Origin: Distichodus sexfasciatus
Lineage: Eukaryota; Chordata; Actinopteri; Characiformes; Distichodontidae
DNA: 64,000 nucleotides
Reading direction: 5' to 3'
Assembly (NCBI GenBank): GCA_032718565.1
Contig: JAVGVS010000008.1
Span: 5,080,327-5,144,326 of the forward strand
The position numbers were made by a program, and so were the translations under genes. Below are positions 54,768-64,000 of the stretch, one piece after another. Position 1 is the stretch's first letter. Each line of letters starts with the position of its first letter. The notes below the pieces were generated by a model. The model saw only the letters and a list, made by a program, of their open reading frames with translations, was not told where the DNA came from and did not search any database.

Positions 54768-54900
54768 TGGGAGCAGCCATGCAAATCAAAGCAAAATTAA
54801 ACGGATTTGCATATTTCAATGAACGCCGCGAGTAGGCCTTCTAATTATTTCATCTCACTCTCCTTCACCTCTCTCTCTCATTCTCCCCGCACTCTGTTCT
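54739..54900. promoter_or_regulatory. (GA)n followed by octamer-bearing conserved-looking block
   Basis: After (GA)n at 54740-54767, ATGCAAAT (54779-54786) and its inverse ATTTGCAT (54805-54812) sit 18 bp apart, with TTAAACGG between and TCTAATTATTTC downstream. Paired POU octamers are common in developmental enhancers. Conservation is untested. Confidence 0.4.
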
Positions 54901-55227
54901 TCTCTCTGTCGGCTGGCAGGCTGTTTGCTTTCTAAAGATGTGTACTTAGCACCAGCATTTTCCCCCACGTTAACGCATGGCTCGCGCGGTGGAAAGTTAA
55001 CACATACGCAGGCGCCTCTTCAGCACACACTCCTTTATTTGCTCCAGCTCTTTGTTGGGCACGTTAGAGAGCGGCGTGTGCTCACCACTCTCTTCTTCTC
55101 TTCTGCTGCTGCCTTCCTACAACGCTCCACTGTGCCTCTGTACACTCGTTCATCTGGAGGGGGAGATGAGGGGGAGAGAGAGAAAAATGAGGACAAGAGA
55201 GGGAGACATAGAGAGAAGAGAGGCAGA
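54901..55227. other. Unannotated stretch
   Basis: Pyrimidine-rich at the start and purine-rich at 55150-55225. The 215-aa frame starting at 54925 is mostly repeat-derived downstream. Confidence 0.4.
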
Positions 55228-55525
55228 CATGGTCTTGGTCTCATCTTGGCTCTCGCCCTGCCCTGGTCTTGGTCTCGGCTCGGACTCAGTCCTTCAGAGT
55301 ATTCGTCTCGACTCTGTCTCGCCCCGCCCTGGTCTCGGTCTCACCCGGCCCTGGTCTCGCTCATGTTTCGGACCCAGTCCTTCAGAGTCTTGGTCTCGTC
55401 TCGGTCTCACTTAGCCCTGGTCTCGGTCATATCTCGGACTCAGCCCTTCAGAGTCTTGGTATTGTCTCGGCCTATTCACACTCTGGTCTCGATCAGGACT
55501 TGGTCTCGGTTTAGGTGGTCTCTAC
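55228..55525 (+). repeat. GGTCTCGGTCTC minisatellite
   Basis: GGTCTTGGTCTC and GGTCTCGGTCTC words repeat about twenty times. A longer sub-block CGGACTCAGTCCTTCAGAGT recurs at 55281, 55369 and 55435 with small changes. It has the look of a known fish satellite-like repeat. Open frames across it are not genes. Confidence 0.85.
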
Positions 55526-55555
55526 CACACACACACAAACTTGCGCAGCCATCTT

Positions 55556-55810
55556 TCCTTAGACTCCCATAATGAACTAGGGATATAATTCTACAGCTAA
55601 TCCTAATCCTAGCCCTAACCTTAACCTCAGTAACCAAATGAAATAAAATCTTTTACCTTCTTTAGTTTTTCAAATAAAAATGCACAGTTCTTAAAAAGTC
55701 ATTGTCCCCATGAGGACCTCTTAAATGTCCCCACAAAGCCATAAAAAACAAATAAAAGTGGTTTTAGGAGACAAAAAGGCCCAAACAATGCATAAAAACA
55801 TGGTACACAC
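55556..55810 (+). repeat. GTCCCC repeat
   Basis: TTAGACTCCCATAATGAACT, CTAATCCTAGCCCTAACC, ATGAGGACCTCTTAAATGTC, CCCCACAAAGCC and GACAAAAAGGCCC follow the left-arm order seen at 23036. It is more diverged than the 23-kb and 43-kb copies. Confidence 0.75.
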
Positions 55811-56330
55811 ACAAACACTGCTGTCATCTCACTGTAAACATGTCGGCGTTATTTTCTAATGTAGATCTATTTATAAGGGCTCACATTCCTGCTTTTGTTC
55901 CAGCCCTGCGCTCACTGTGCCACATCTCACGTCATTTACAGCGTGACTTTAATCACAGTGTGAGCAGCTCAGCCCTCCTCTCTTATTCTATCCATCACCC
56001 TGTCTTTCTCCTCCTCTCTCCCTCTAGCTGGATTACAGCATATGTGTCATCTCTATTTTTTCCCTCTCTCACACACTCTCTTTCTCTTTACCTATCTCTC
56101 CATCTGTCTTTCCCTGTATGGTGTCTCTCACTCTCATTCGCTCTGTCTTTCTCTCCTCCTCCTTCTCCTTCTTTCCTCACTCCGTCTCTCCGCTCGGCTG
56201 CACGTTCGTGTGCATAAAAGGTGTTATGTGCGTTAAGTATTAATTGGGCTCTGAGGGTTGTTAATATTCTCTCCGCACCTCCGCTCGTTGAGCAAGCAGG
56301 CTTGGAAACTGATGAGTGTGTGATTTTTCT
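55811..56330. other. Pyrimidine-rich unannotated stretch
   Basis: CTCTC-rich sequence at 55975-56195 drives leucine/serine frames. No gene is present. Confidence 0.5.
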
Positions 56331-56339
56331 CTCCGGAGA

Positions 56340-56340
56340 A

Positions 56341-56379
<39 letters not shown>

Positions 56380-56606
56380 ATGAAAGAGGGAGAGGAAGAA
56401 AAGAGCAAGGTTCAGAGGTCACTTGGAGAGAAAAGGAGTGATTTGGAAAAGCGAGGGGGTGACAGAGAGCGAGACAGATGGTTATGCAGAGAGAGAGAGA
56501 GTGAGAGGGAGGGAGAGAGAAAGAGAGAGGGGGGGAGAGAGGAGAGGGAGAGAGAGGGAGGGAGGGTGGAGAGAGAGAGAGGGAAGGGGGGGTGGAGAGA
56601 GAGAGG

Positions 56607-56639
<33 letters not shown>

Positions 56640-56640
56640 C
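56340..56640 (+). repeat. GA-rich purine tract
   Basis: (GA)n at 56343-56374 and 56606-56637, with GGGAGGGAGAG sequence between. All frames are compositional. Confidence 0.9.
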
Positions 56641-58914
56641 CAAAGAGCTAATCAATAGGACCAGGCTTGATTATGTTATCATTTAGAAAAAGGGTTTCAT
56701 TGTTGGCCGGCGGTGAATCGGTGGAATGGGTGTTATCTTCTTTAGCTTTGATCCAGAGAGGGAAAGTGAGAGAGAGAGAGAAACTACACACACACACGCA
56801 ACACACACACTCTGTGTTCTCTGATAAACAACAAAAAGTGCACATGCACACTATCAGCCTGGCATAAACATGGCTAATCCCTGTATATGACTAGACACAT
56901 CGATTTGTGTGTGTGTGTGTGTGTGTGTGTGTAATCTCATGCCCTTCCTTCACACATAACAGCGTGTAAATAGGATAATTGGCACAATGTTGGTTTGTAA
57001 TTGTGTTAATTGTGTCTGTAGACTTAGAGGTGGTTGGATCGTGGGCATGAGTGTCAGCTGGCGTGTGTGTGAGCGTGTATGAGAGAGTGTGTGTGTGCGT
57101 GTGTGTGTGGGACGCGTGTGTCGTGGGTTTGTATAGGGAGTGTGTTAAGTGTTCATAGGCTGAAAGTTAGAGAGATGCTTTAATGAGTGCGGCTCACAGG
57201 AAGCTGTCTGATTGAGTAATGGCTGCCGGCTTGGCATAAAAGCTACTGGCCAAACAAACAACACGACTCAGAGGGAGAGAGGCAGAGCGCCAAGTCCGTC
57301 ATCTGAGACACACACATACACACACACTCATGCCCACGCCTACCTAGGTTTTTCTTCCATGTCTGTTTTTCTTTTGGTCTCAGAAACACATTTTTAGGGG
57401 TTGCAGAGATTATAGAGATGCCACTAAATGTTATATTATATATATATAATATTCTGGTCCTCTGTGACTATATTTAACTGTTTTTTTTGTAATATACTGA
57501 TTATGTTTCACTCCCTCAGTGGTTGTTAAATATGGAACATGCACACACACACACACACTGATATTCACAAACACACACATACACAGTCGTACACGCAAAG
57601 TAAATACCATTCCGAATCTCCCACTCTAAGAAGCAGCCGGAAGGACAGAAGAGAGAATTTAATCTGCTGTAAGCAGAACACAGGATCAGGACTGTGAATC
57701 TCCTCCACCTTCTCGGCAGTGCCGCCACAGTCCCAGCATGCCTCAGCTGCTGGCTGCCCACCCAGCTGGCGCCGCAGGCCTTCCTGCTGTCTGCAGGGGT
57801 CTCCCTTCCATGCAGCACTCCTTTTTCACTTCCACCAATCTGTATGATTTTCTCAAACCCGTTTCACCTGCTTCGTATGTTTCCGCTTTAGAGCCGTGCT
57901 GGCTGAACCGCGGTCTGACCGACTCCTGACTGACAGCTCCCTCCTCCAATGCCATTCTATCCAAGGCAGTCACATGGTTCATCAGAGAAGAAAAATAATC
58001 TTCCCACTGAAACAAACCCCACTGAAAACCGGGAAGCGGGAAGATATTGATGTGTTGGATGAATGAAGCCATCACAGCGCTCTGGAAATCATTAAAACTA
58101 TTGTTTTATCTTAGACATCCCACAAGGTTGCTGGGATTTTAACAAGCGAACAAGTACAGAAAATAAGGCAGTAATGTGCTTTATGGTGTCGGCAAAGAAA
58201 TTCTACACAACCCTATATATTTGCAGATGATCACAGGAAAGTGCAGTAATGGTATCAGTGGTTATATTTGAACCTCCTACTTGTAGTGTTTCTATGCATT
58301 TACCCTCACATTGTTTTTAAACAGTGATGCTGTAAAGTTTATATCTTAGCACAGAATTCTTATCCAGCTTCATGAGATTTCCGAGATTAAATTCAGAGCT
58401 CCATTCAGTTACGCAACCCGAAGCAGCCATATAAATGATTTTACTTTTCAATATTATATTAAACATAACATTTCCATGATTTTAATTGGTGCAATAATGT
58501 AAAATCTGAATCTTGGATGTCTCTAGTGCTTTAACTAGACCTGCACAATTTACCAAATGGCACAATCTGGATTACGGGTCACGTTTTTTTTTCCAGCAGA
58601 CTTGCAAAATGTCAGACCAATCCACAAACTACTGCACTATATAGTCATGATCTGGTTTTTAATTACCCAGTGGCTTTCAGAGAGCCCTATTTTCCAATGT
58701 TCACCACAATACAGGGTTACTGTGAAAAACATTCCACTACTGCGGGCAGTTAATACAGTCAGTAACGTTTCATGCAGGCACATTTATAATGACATAAGAA
58801 GTGCCCAGAGCAAACAAAATCATGAAGCAGAGGGGCACAGTTAACATCTTTCTGCTTGTCATAAACATTCCTTGTAAAAGGAAAACTGAGAGTTATTTAA
58901 CTAACGTGTTAATA
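56641..58914. other. Unannotated stretch with minor CA/TG repeats
   Basis: (TG)n lies at 56905-56932, TG-rich sequence at 57060-57110 and (CA)n at 57542-57560. 57600-58090 is repeat-free and C-rich, with no domain in any frame, and may be a conserved element. The rest is ordinary AT-rich sequence. Confidence 0.4.
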
Positions 58915-59167
58915 AAAGTGAGTGATTATTTGTCATTGTAAACACAGCACAGCACACAGTGCACAACAACGATTTGTGACCTCTGCATTTGACCCATCCG
59001 TGAAAGAGCAGTAGGTAGCTGACACGGGCAGCGCCCGGGAGGCAGTGCTTGGGAACGATACCTTGATCATAAGTGCCTCAGTGGTAACTTTACCAGTCTG
59101 GGGTTCGAACCGGCAACCTTCTGATCACAGGGCGAGCCCCACACAGTTACACCACCAACTGCCCCAT
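58915..59167 (-). repeat. tRNA-derived SINE, family A, full length
   Basis: The minus-strand copy runs from tail AAGTGAGTGATTATTTGTCA to head ACACAGTTACACCACCAACT plus GCCCC. The inverted B box reads GGGGTTCGAACCGGCAACC and the inverted A box CAGTTACACCACC. It is the most complete minus-strand copy and defines the 5' end of the family. Confidence 0.88.
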
Positions 59168-59531
59168 TGTTTATAAACAACTGCATGTGGCTTGTAGGTC
59201 TCTGTCTCTCTCGCTCTCTCTCTCTCAAAGGCAGAATATAAACTACAACCTATATCTATACAACACAAAAGAGGATAATTCTGTAGGGCTCCCCTGAGCA
59301 TCTCTTTTGAAAAAGTGTTTTTTTTTTTCTTTAAGGGATCTTGTCTCCCTGTGGCTCCCCCCCAATTCGAATCAAGTTCATGATGTAGTGCCTCACTGTA
59401 GTAATGTTTTCTTTCGGCTTCTACCTAATTAAAAATAAAATGGAAATTCTGTTGCTGTACTACAGTTAGTCATTACAAACTAGGCTGCAGCTCTGATAGT
59501 TCCATTAAACAGAACATTAGCCAATAACAAT

Positions 59532-60175
59532 TATTGGTGTAACGATACATCGATTCAGTGATCAACGAGCCCAGCATTGATCCAAAATGAAAACATCATC
59601 CAGACATTATATGTGACCCGATCTGCCGTAATAAGTCAGAAGTCTGCATTCTATTTATTTAGATACAGGCCGATTATGTTGACAAACATCAAAAATACCA
59701 ATTTTTCTTTTTTGGTCTTATATGAAAGAAAAGGTCTTCAAAATTAATTTGGTCTCCAAAAAAGAAAAATCGCTATTTTTGTGATGTTTTTCAACGTAAT
59801 CGGCCCATATCTAAATAAATAGAACGCCGACTTCCGACTCATTACGGCAGATCGGGTCACATATATATTGTAACGTCTTTTGCCAGGCAAGCGTGGAGGT
59901 GTCTACTGGTTCTGTCTCAACTTTTATTCAGCGCAGGCTACTATGGGCCCTAGATCAGGAATAATAATGGACTAATTGTATTTTTACTGGTTTTGATAAA
60001 TTTGATATGAATGGAAGGCATGTTTTAAATCAACATATGATATTGTATCATATGGATCGCTGACTCCTGAATCGAATTGAAATCTGACTTTGTGATATTG
60101 GCATACTTTGAAAAATTGCCCATTGTATCAAATATAATTTCATATTGTGATGAAGTTGTGATTTACAGTCCTAAT
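59532..60175. mobile_element. Decayed hAT-like element containing a foldback
   Basis: TATTGGTGTAACGATACATC at the left, and TCGCTGACTCCTGAATCG with CAGTCCTAAT at the right, resemble a fish hAT family with ATCGATTC-rich ends. Boundaries are uncertain. The foldback at 59610-59863 lies inside. Confidence 0.35.
59610..59863. mobile_element. Foldback MITE with ~107-bp inverted arms
   Basis: The left arm 59610-59715 (TATGTGACCCGATCTGCCGT ... TTTTTCTTTTTTGG) and right arm 59756-59863 are near-perfect inverted copies separated by a loop of about 40 bp. TA flanks the arms. The structure is typical of a Tc1/mariner-type or foldback MITE. It would form a very stable hairpin if transcribed. Confidence 0.85.
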
Positions 60176-60372
60176 ATCAATGGTGTACACTATGTTTTGC
60201 TTAACTAATAACTATGTGTTTCAGCCTGTTTTTGGTAGCTAGTAACAATCTGTTTCAATAACTAGCAAGTTAGTCAACAACGGTGTCATGCTCATTATCT
60301 TGGTAACTAACAATCCTCTAGCATTCAAGGATTGCATACGTATGTGGAATGTATTGCTACTCCCCAGCATAA
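60176..60372. other. Unannotated stretch
   Basis: There is no recognisable content. Confidence 0.3.
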
Positions 60373-60560
60373 GGGCCTGTGTCCACCAAATGCATCTGTT
60401 TTTAATACAAATCCAGTGAGCTTCAGCGTTTAGAGCGCTAGGCACCTTCAAAAAAATGCAAAAAAAAAAAAATGCTGGTGGAGACATGTTTTTTTAACTG
60501 CAGTGCCCAGAGCACTTCAAGGTAAAATCCGTTCAACTTTTAGAACAGCGCTGGGTTCGT
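60373..60560. repeat. GGGCCTGTGTCCACC repeat, copy 2
   Basis: The left words GTGTCCACCAAATGCATC are an imperfect inverse of GATGCTGGTGGAGACATG-like sequence at 60470-60487. A short inverted-repeat element of about 115 bp is plausible. Copy 1 is at 53259. Confidence 0.5.
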
Positions 60561-61625
60561 CAATGTCACTTCTATCTTGCTAGCCAGGATTTTTGCTGGT
60601 GTAAACCATGCATGATTGAGGAGCCTGGAGCTGTGATATCTTTGGTTTTGGACGGAAAACAGAGCAGGTCTGGGAAGGATAAGCAGGTTTGGGAGCCGGT
60701 ACAGACTCGCTGTTTTACATGAGCCTCACGCAACTGCTTTAAGCCCCTTAAGTGCTTTGGCAACTCTTATTCTATTGTTACGCCAATGAAGCCCATTAAC
60801 AATTCGATTTGGATGGGAATTGGGAAGAGGAGACAGGAAGAGGTACGAAACATCTCACTCTCTCTCTCTCTCTTGCTCTCTTACATTTACACTCACAGCG
60901 GCTCGGAGTAATAAATGCAGAGGGCGCAAAATTAAATGGCATCTGTGCATCCACCAAAATGACAATTACTTGTGCCAGGTGGACGTGACCATGTGTGTTC
61001 AATTTCGGCTAATTTGAGGAGACAATATGAACAGAAATGCTCTGCAAAACACGTCAGGGAAGGGACACATGCATTCCGCACATGCATTCCACTAACACAC
61101 ACACACACACTAACCGCTACAGCTACACATTACGGACTCGAAACCTTTCTGGATTAACCTCTTTCTCTTCTCATCTCACTCTCAAGCCTTCTGTTAACCT
61201 TTTCACACTCTCTATAAAGCTCATGTACAAACACACCGGCATGTTCGTTTTACTGCGATTCCGAAACAGCAGAAAATTGACTCCACGGAGAGTCTAATCA
61301 GCTAAAAAAAACGAGACCTTGTGACCGGGAGGACGAGGCTTGTGGGTGTGTGAGACAGACAGACGCACGACTGTCAGGCCTGTCAGAAAAGGCAGCAGTT
61401 GGCTTAATGAAAAACGCTGGCCAACTGTAGGATTCCTGAGTGAAAAGAGACGAGCGTCGCCTGAGTGACTTTTTGTTTGGTCGACTGAATACACCCTATT
61501 GTCCCCTTCTCGCTCTTCCAGGGCCTTCACAAAAATCACTGATATTTCGGATGAACATCTGCAGCCTTACACACACACACACACCCACTGTCACCCATCC
61601 CAAACAATGTGCTTGCAGGCGACAG
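60561..61625. other. Repeat-poor stretch, conserved-looking at 60890-61020
   Basis: (CT)n lies at 60859-60876 and (CA)n at 61096-61112. 60898-61015 has TAATAAATGCAGAGGGCG, AAATTAAATGGC, ACAATTACTTG and CCAGGTGG (an E-box core). This is the look of an enhancer, but untested. Confidence 0.35.
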
Positions 61626-61645
61626 GGCGCTATATAAACAGCAGC
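61626..61645 (+). promoter_or_regulatory. TATA-like element
   Basis: TATATAAA at 61631-61638 sits in GC-moderate sequence (GGGCGC before, CAGCAGCCAGAC after). It is about 2 kb upstream of the candidate start codon at 63643, so if functional it would need a long or spliced 5' UTR. Confidence 0.3.
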
Positions 61646-63642
61646 CAGACGTGAACCAGGGGAGAATTCGTTTTTGGAATTACCGAAGGGTCAGCGGCTC
61701 GGAAGAGGAGGATTAGGAGGAAGGAGGGAGGGCACAGAGCTGGTTGGAGAAGGGAGAGAAAGGCTCTGTCCACTCGTTTCACTACCTGAGGACTGGTCAC
61801 AGGTTGGAAGGGACAAGGAAAAAAGGTGGAGGAGAAGATGGAATAAATCTGACCCGGCCTTACTGACCGTGTTTCGTTCAGGGAGAATTGATCGGAGGCA
61901 GGGTGCAGCTGCAGCAACCCGAGGGGAGAAGCTGACTGTATATTGCATTCATTAACAGTAGCGTATTGCGTGGTGCTAGCCCGGGCCGCCTCTACACTCC
62001 TCCGTTTTTATTAGCGGTGGCTGATGACACCAGCACTGCTTTCAATCAGATAGCGGGGCGACCGCTGCGCTCCACGGCTCACCCATACACTCCCCCTGAC
62101 ACGGGGGATATTAGCCCTGCCAGTCAGAGACACACCGCCTTGAGAGACTGTGTGTGTGTGCATGTTTGTGTGTGTGTTTAGACTGAGAACAGTAGAGCAA
62201 GGCTTAGTGCTGATCTCTAAGCTCCGTTCCTAGGCTAAGCTCCATATGATGAGATCTCACCCGCCAATGAAGCTTCACAAGGTGTCGCAAACAAAAAACT
62301 GATCCGTTTCGGCTCGGTTTCTCACGCCGAGTGGCAGATTTTAATATTTAATGTGTGATCTTGCATCGGCCGCCGCTGCGCTGGTTTTAATTTGCCCGAG
62401 CTTGCGCCTGACCTGGATTTTGTAGCACGTCTTTGTAGCGTGTTATTACTGTAGCAGTGAAATTTGTAAAAAAGAAAGGAATTGAGGTAGACTAGTCCTT
62501 TCTCCGTAGCGTTCTTTGGTGTTTTCTCCCCCTACAAGCTCAGCCGGGTGTGCTTGTTTGTTTCCTTACAAGAGCTCGAGGCCTGACTTTTCTCCCCACA
62601 TGCTTCTGAGAGAGTTGCGCCGACTCGGTTCGCCCCACTGAAACCTTTTATTGATCGGCCGTTTGATTCAGCATTGTTGCCAGACTCAGACAGGGGTGTA
62701 GAGACACACGCTTGGCATTTAGCTAGGAGCCATAACAGTAAAACTGGAGTGCGTTTTAGAATTGGGCTGAGGCTGGCTTTGAAGGGTGAACTGTGCCGTG
62801 TTACCGAGACACAGCTTTCACATCTCGGGTTTTGCCTACTACCTTACTGCTAACGCAATCTCCAGCGAAAATTGTACCAGTTGCAAGCATTTTGTTAGAT
62901 TTTGTTACAGATCAGCTCAGCTCGAGAGCGCTAACCTCAACTTCCACTCCCTTGTCTCCTTTGTTAGTTCGCTTACAGACTAGCTTAACTTGAAGGCTCA
63001 AAACTTGCTTAAATCTGAACTTTGCCTCCGTTGTCTTCTTCAAGCTAAGTAAGACTTATCAGACGAGCTGCTGCATTTTTCTTATAACGATTTATTTTGC
63101 TGATTTGCCGCAGAGATCCGGCTGCATCCCGGCGTTACTCGGCAGCGCTCTCTTGCTCTCTGTTCGCCGTGACACGGCAGCCCCTGTTCCTTCATGTGTG
63201 CTAGTTATTATCAAAGTGTAGAACAAATTAACATAGGCTTTGGGTGTTAATAGCAGGCTCGGTTAATAGCTTAAGTAAGTGTGGAAATTATGCGGCATTA
63301 GAGTTTTTGCTCTGTCCTTAAACATGAAGGTTGGAGTAGTTTTAATTTGCGCGGATCAGCCATGGGTTATGTGAGAGTGGTAGTGGCAGTGTGCGAGCGC
63401 CATGATGAGTGTTTGAATGGTCGGGCACCACTGCTGAAGTGTTATAATTAGCCGTACACTCCCGCTCCGCTGCCGTGTTAGTGTAGTGCTATTTAGTGCT
63501 CATAATTTAGCCCGGACTCAGCCTGTGTGACAGAGCATAATCAAAGTGCGTGTGTGTGTTGTGTGTGAGGAGTGTTCGGTCGTCCTCGGCCACAGCCAGG
63601 CTACAGAAGGCTCATTGATCAGCTTCTGAGACTCAATACACA
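61646..63642 (+). other. Repeat-poor region upstream of candidate exon
   Basis: Nearly 2 kb has no SINE, TIR or long microsatellite except a short (TG)n at 62148-62176. It has several CpGs and AT-core words (GTTATTATCAAAG, AACAAATTAACAT, GGTTAATAGC, TATAATTAGCC). The composition contrasts with the repeat-filled left side and fits promoter/5' UTR or conserved regulatory DNA. Confidence 0.4.
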
Positions 63643-63727
63643 ATGAGAGCGAGCTCGCGATCTCTCCTCTTCTCTCACTCCCTCCCTGCCCTCGTTATGC
63701 ACGTCTTCATCCTGCTCTCCCTCTGCA
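63643..63727 (+). CDS. Candidate first coding exon with signal peptide
   Basis: ATG at 63643 has A at -3 (CACAATGA). The 28 codons read MRASSRSLLFSHSLPALVMH then VFILLSLC: a basic N-terminus followed by a hydrophobic core, as in a secretory signal peptide. GTAAGT at 63728-63733 is a strong splice donor and would give a phase 1 intron, the usual arrangement after the signal-peptide exon in many secreted and Ig-superfamily proteins. Caveats: the base before GT is A, not G. The pyrimidine run ending CTCTGCAG also resembles a splice acceptor, and CT-rich DNA readily mimics leucine-rich peptides. The gene is not identified. Confidence 0.42.
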
Positions 63728-64000
63728 GTAAGTCGCACTCTTTTCTGTCTTGTTGCCTTTCTTTTCCCCTTAAAACTCTGGCTCATTTTCTCTTGTTGAA
63801 TCCATTGCCAAGTTTCCATCCAAATTGTGAATGGTGTGAAAAAAACAAGGAGAGAGAAAGGGAGAATATGAAATAGGATTTTGAAAAATGGGGATCTGTT
63901 CTATTTTTGCTATGGCCGACTTTGCAAGAAAAACGCTTTAATTAGAACTTAAGCGGAACGAAAAGACAAAAAGTGATGAACTCCACTTTCTATACCCCAT
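63728..64000 (+). other. Putative intron 1 start
   Basis: After the GTAAGT donor the sequence is T-rich (TCTTTTCTGTCTTGTTGCC) then A-rich. The open frame continues to 63876 without domain content and ends in a low-complexity KERERE run, so read-through coding is unlikely. No repeats are recognised. Confidence 0.35.

Noticed and set aside
54925..55572. 215-aa plus-strand frame
   Set aside because: Most of it is the GGTCTC minisatellite, and the N-terminal part shows no domain or signal peptide.
58557..58844. 95-aa plus-strand frame with a hydrophobic stretch
   Set aside because: It is short, in AT-rich sequence, with no homology I can recognise and no promoter or splice context.

Overview
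The window reads as nuclear DNA of a bony (teleost) fish, possibly an otophysan. No gene is complete in it. The evidence is the repeat content: V-SINE/HE1-DANA-like elements, an L2-clade LINE, a Rex3/RTE-like LINE tail, a Tc1/mariner derivative with fish-type ends, hAT and PIF/Harbinger remnants, and very abundant (CA)n, (GA)n and (TCTA)n microsatellites. There are no prokaryotic operons, CRISPR arrays, rRNA or genuine tRNA genes. Most long open frames are simple-sequence or transposon artefacts.

Layout. 0-4 kb: a broken L2 LINE (minus strand) inserted in the head of a tRNA-type SINE, then hAT debris. 4-10 kb: microsatellites, SINE copies, a 60-bp direct repeat and unannotated single-copy sequence. 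10-14.4 kb: a Tc1/mariner deletion derivative, LINE and transposase scraps, and a 1.54-kb non-autonomous hAT that carries a 38-bp minisatellite and sits inside an older palindromic element. 14.4-21 kb: quieter sequence, a decayed hAT, SINEs, then long CT/GA tracts. 21-31 kb: densely nested SINEs and MITEs, an inverted pair of GTCCCC repeats, a purine-rich block and a GC-rich conserved-looking block. 31-43 kb: V-SINEs (one splitting a Harbinger transposase relic), a small TA-flanked MITE, and a Rex3-like tail with a 13-bp target duplication. 43-47 kb: an unusually long purine-rich domain with related minisatellites. 47-61 kb: mostly non-coding, with CTCF-like and RFX-like sites, a GGTCTC minisatellite and a near-perfect 254-bp foldback. 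61-64 kb: repeat-poor sequence ending in a candidate signal-peptide first exon on the plus strand.

How it fits together. The left 61 kb looks like intergenic or intronic sequence upstream of the gene that may start near 63.64 kb. GC-rich islands bearing RFX, NF-Y, POU-octamer and CTCF-type motifs are candidate cis-regulatory elements. The mobile elements form a readable order: target-site duplications show SINE into V-SINE, V-SINE into Harbinger, hAT into SINE, hAT into MITE and LINE into SINE. All family assignments are by eye; no database search was run.
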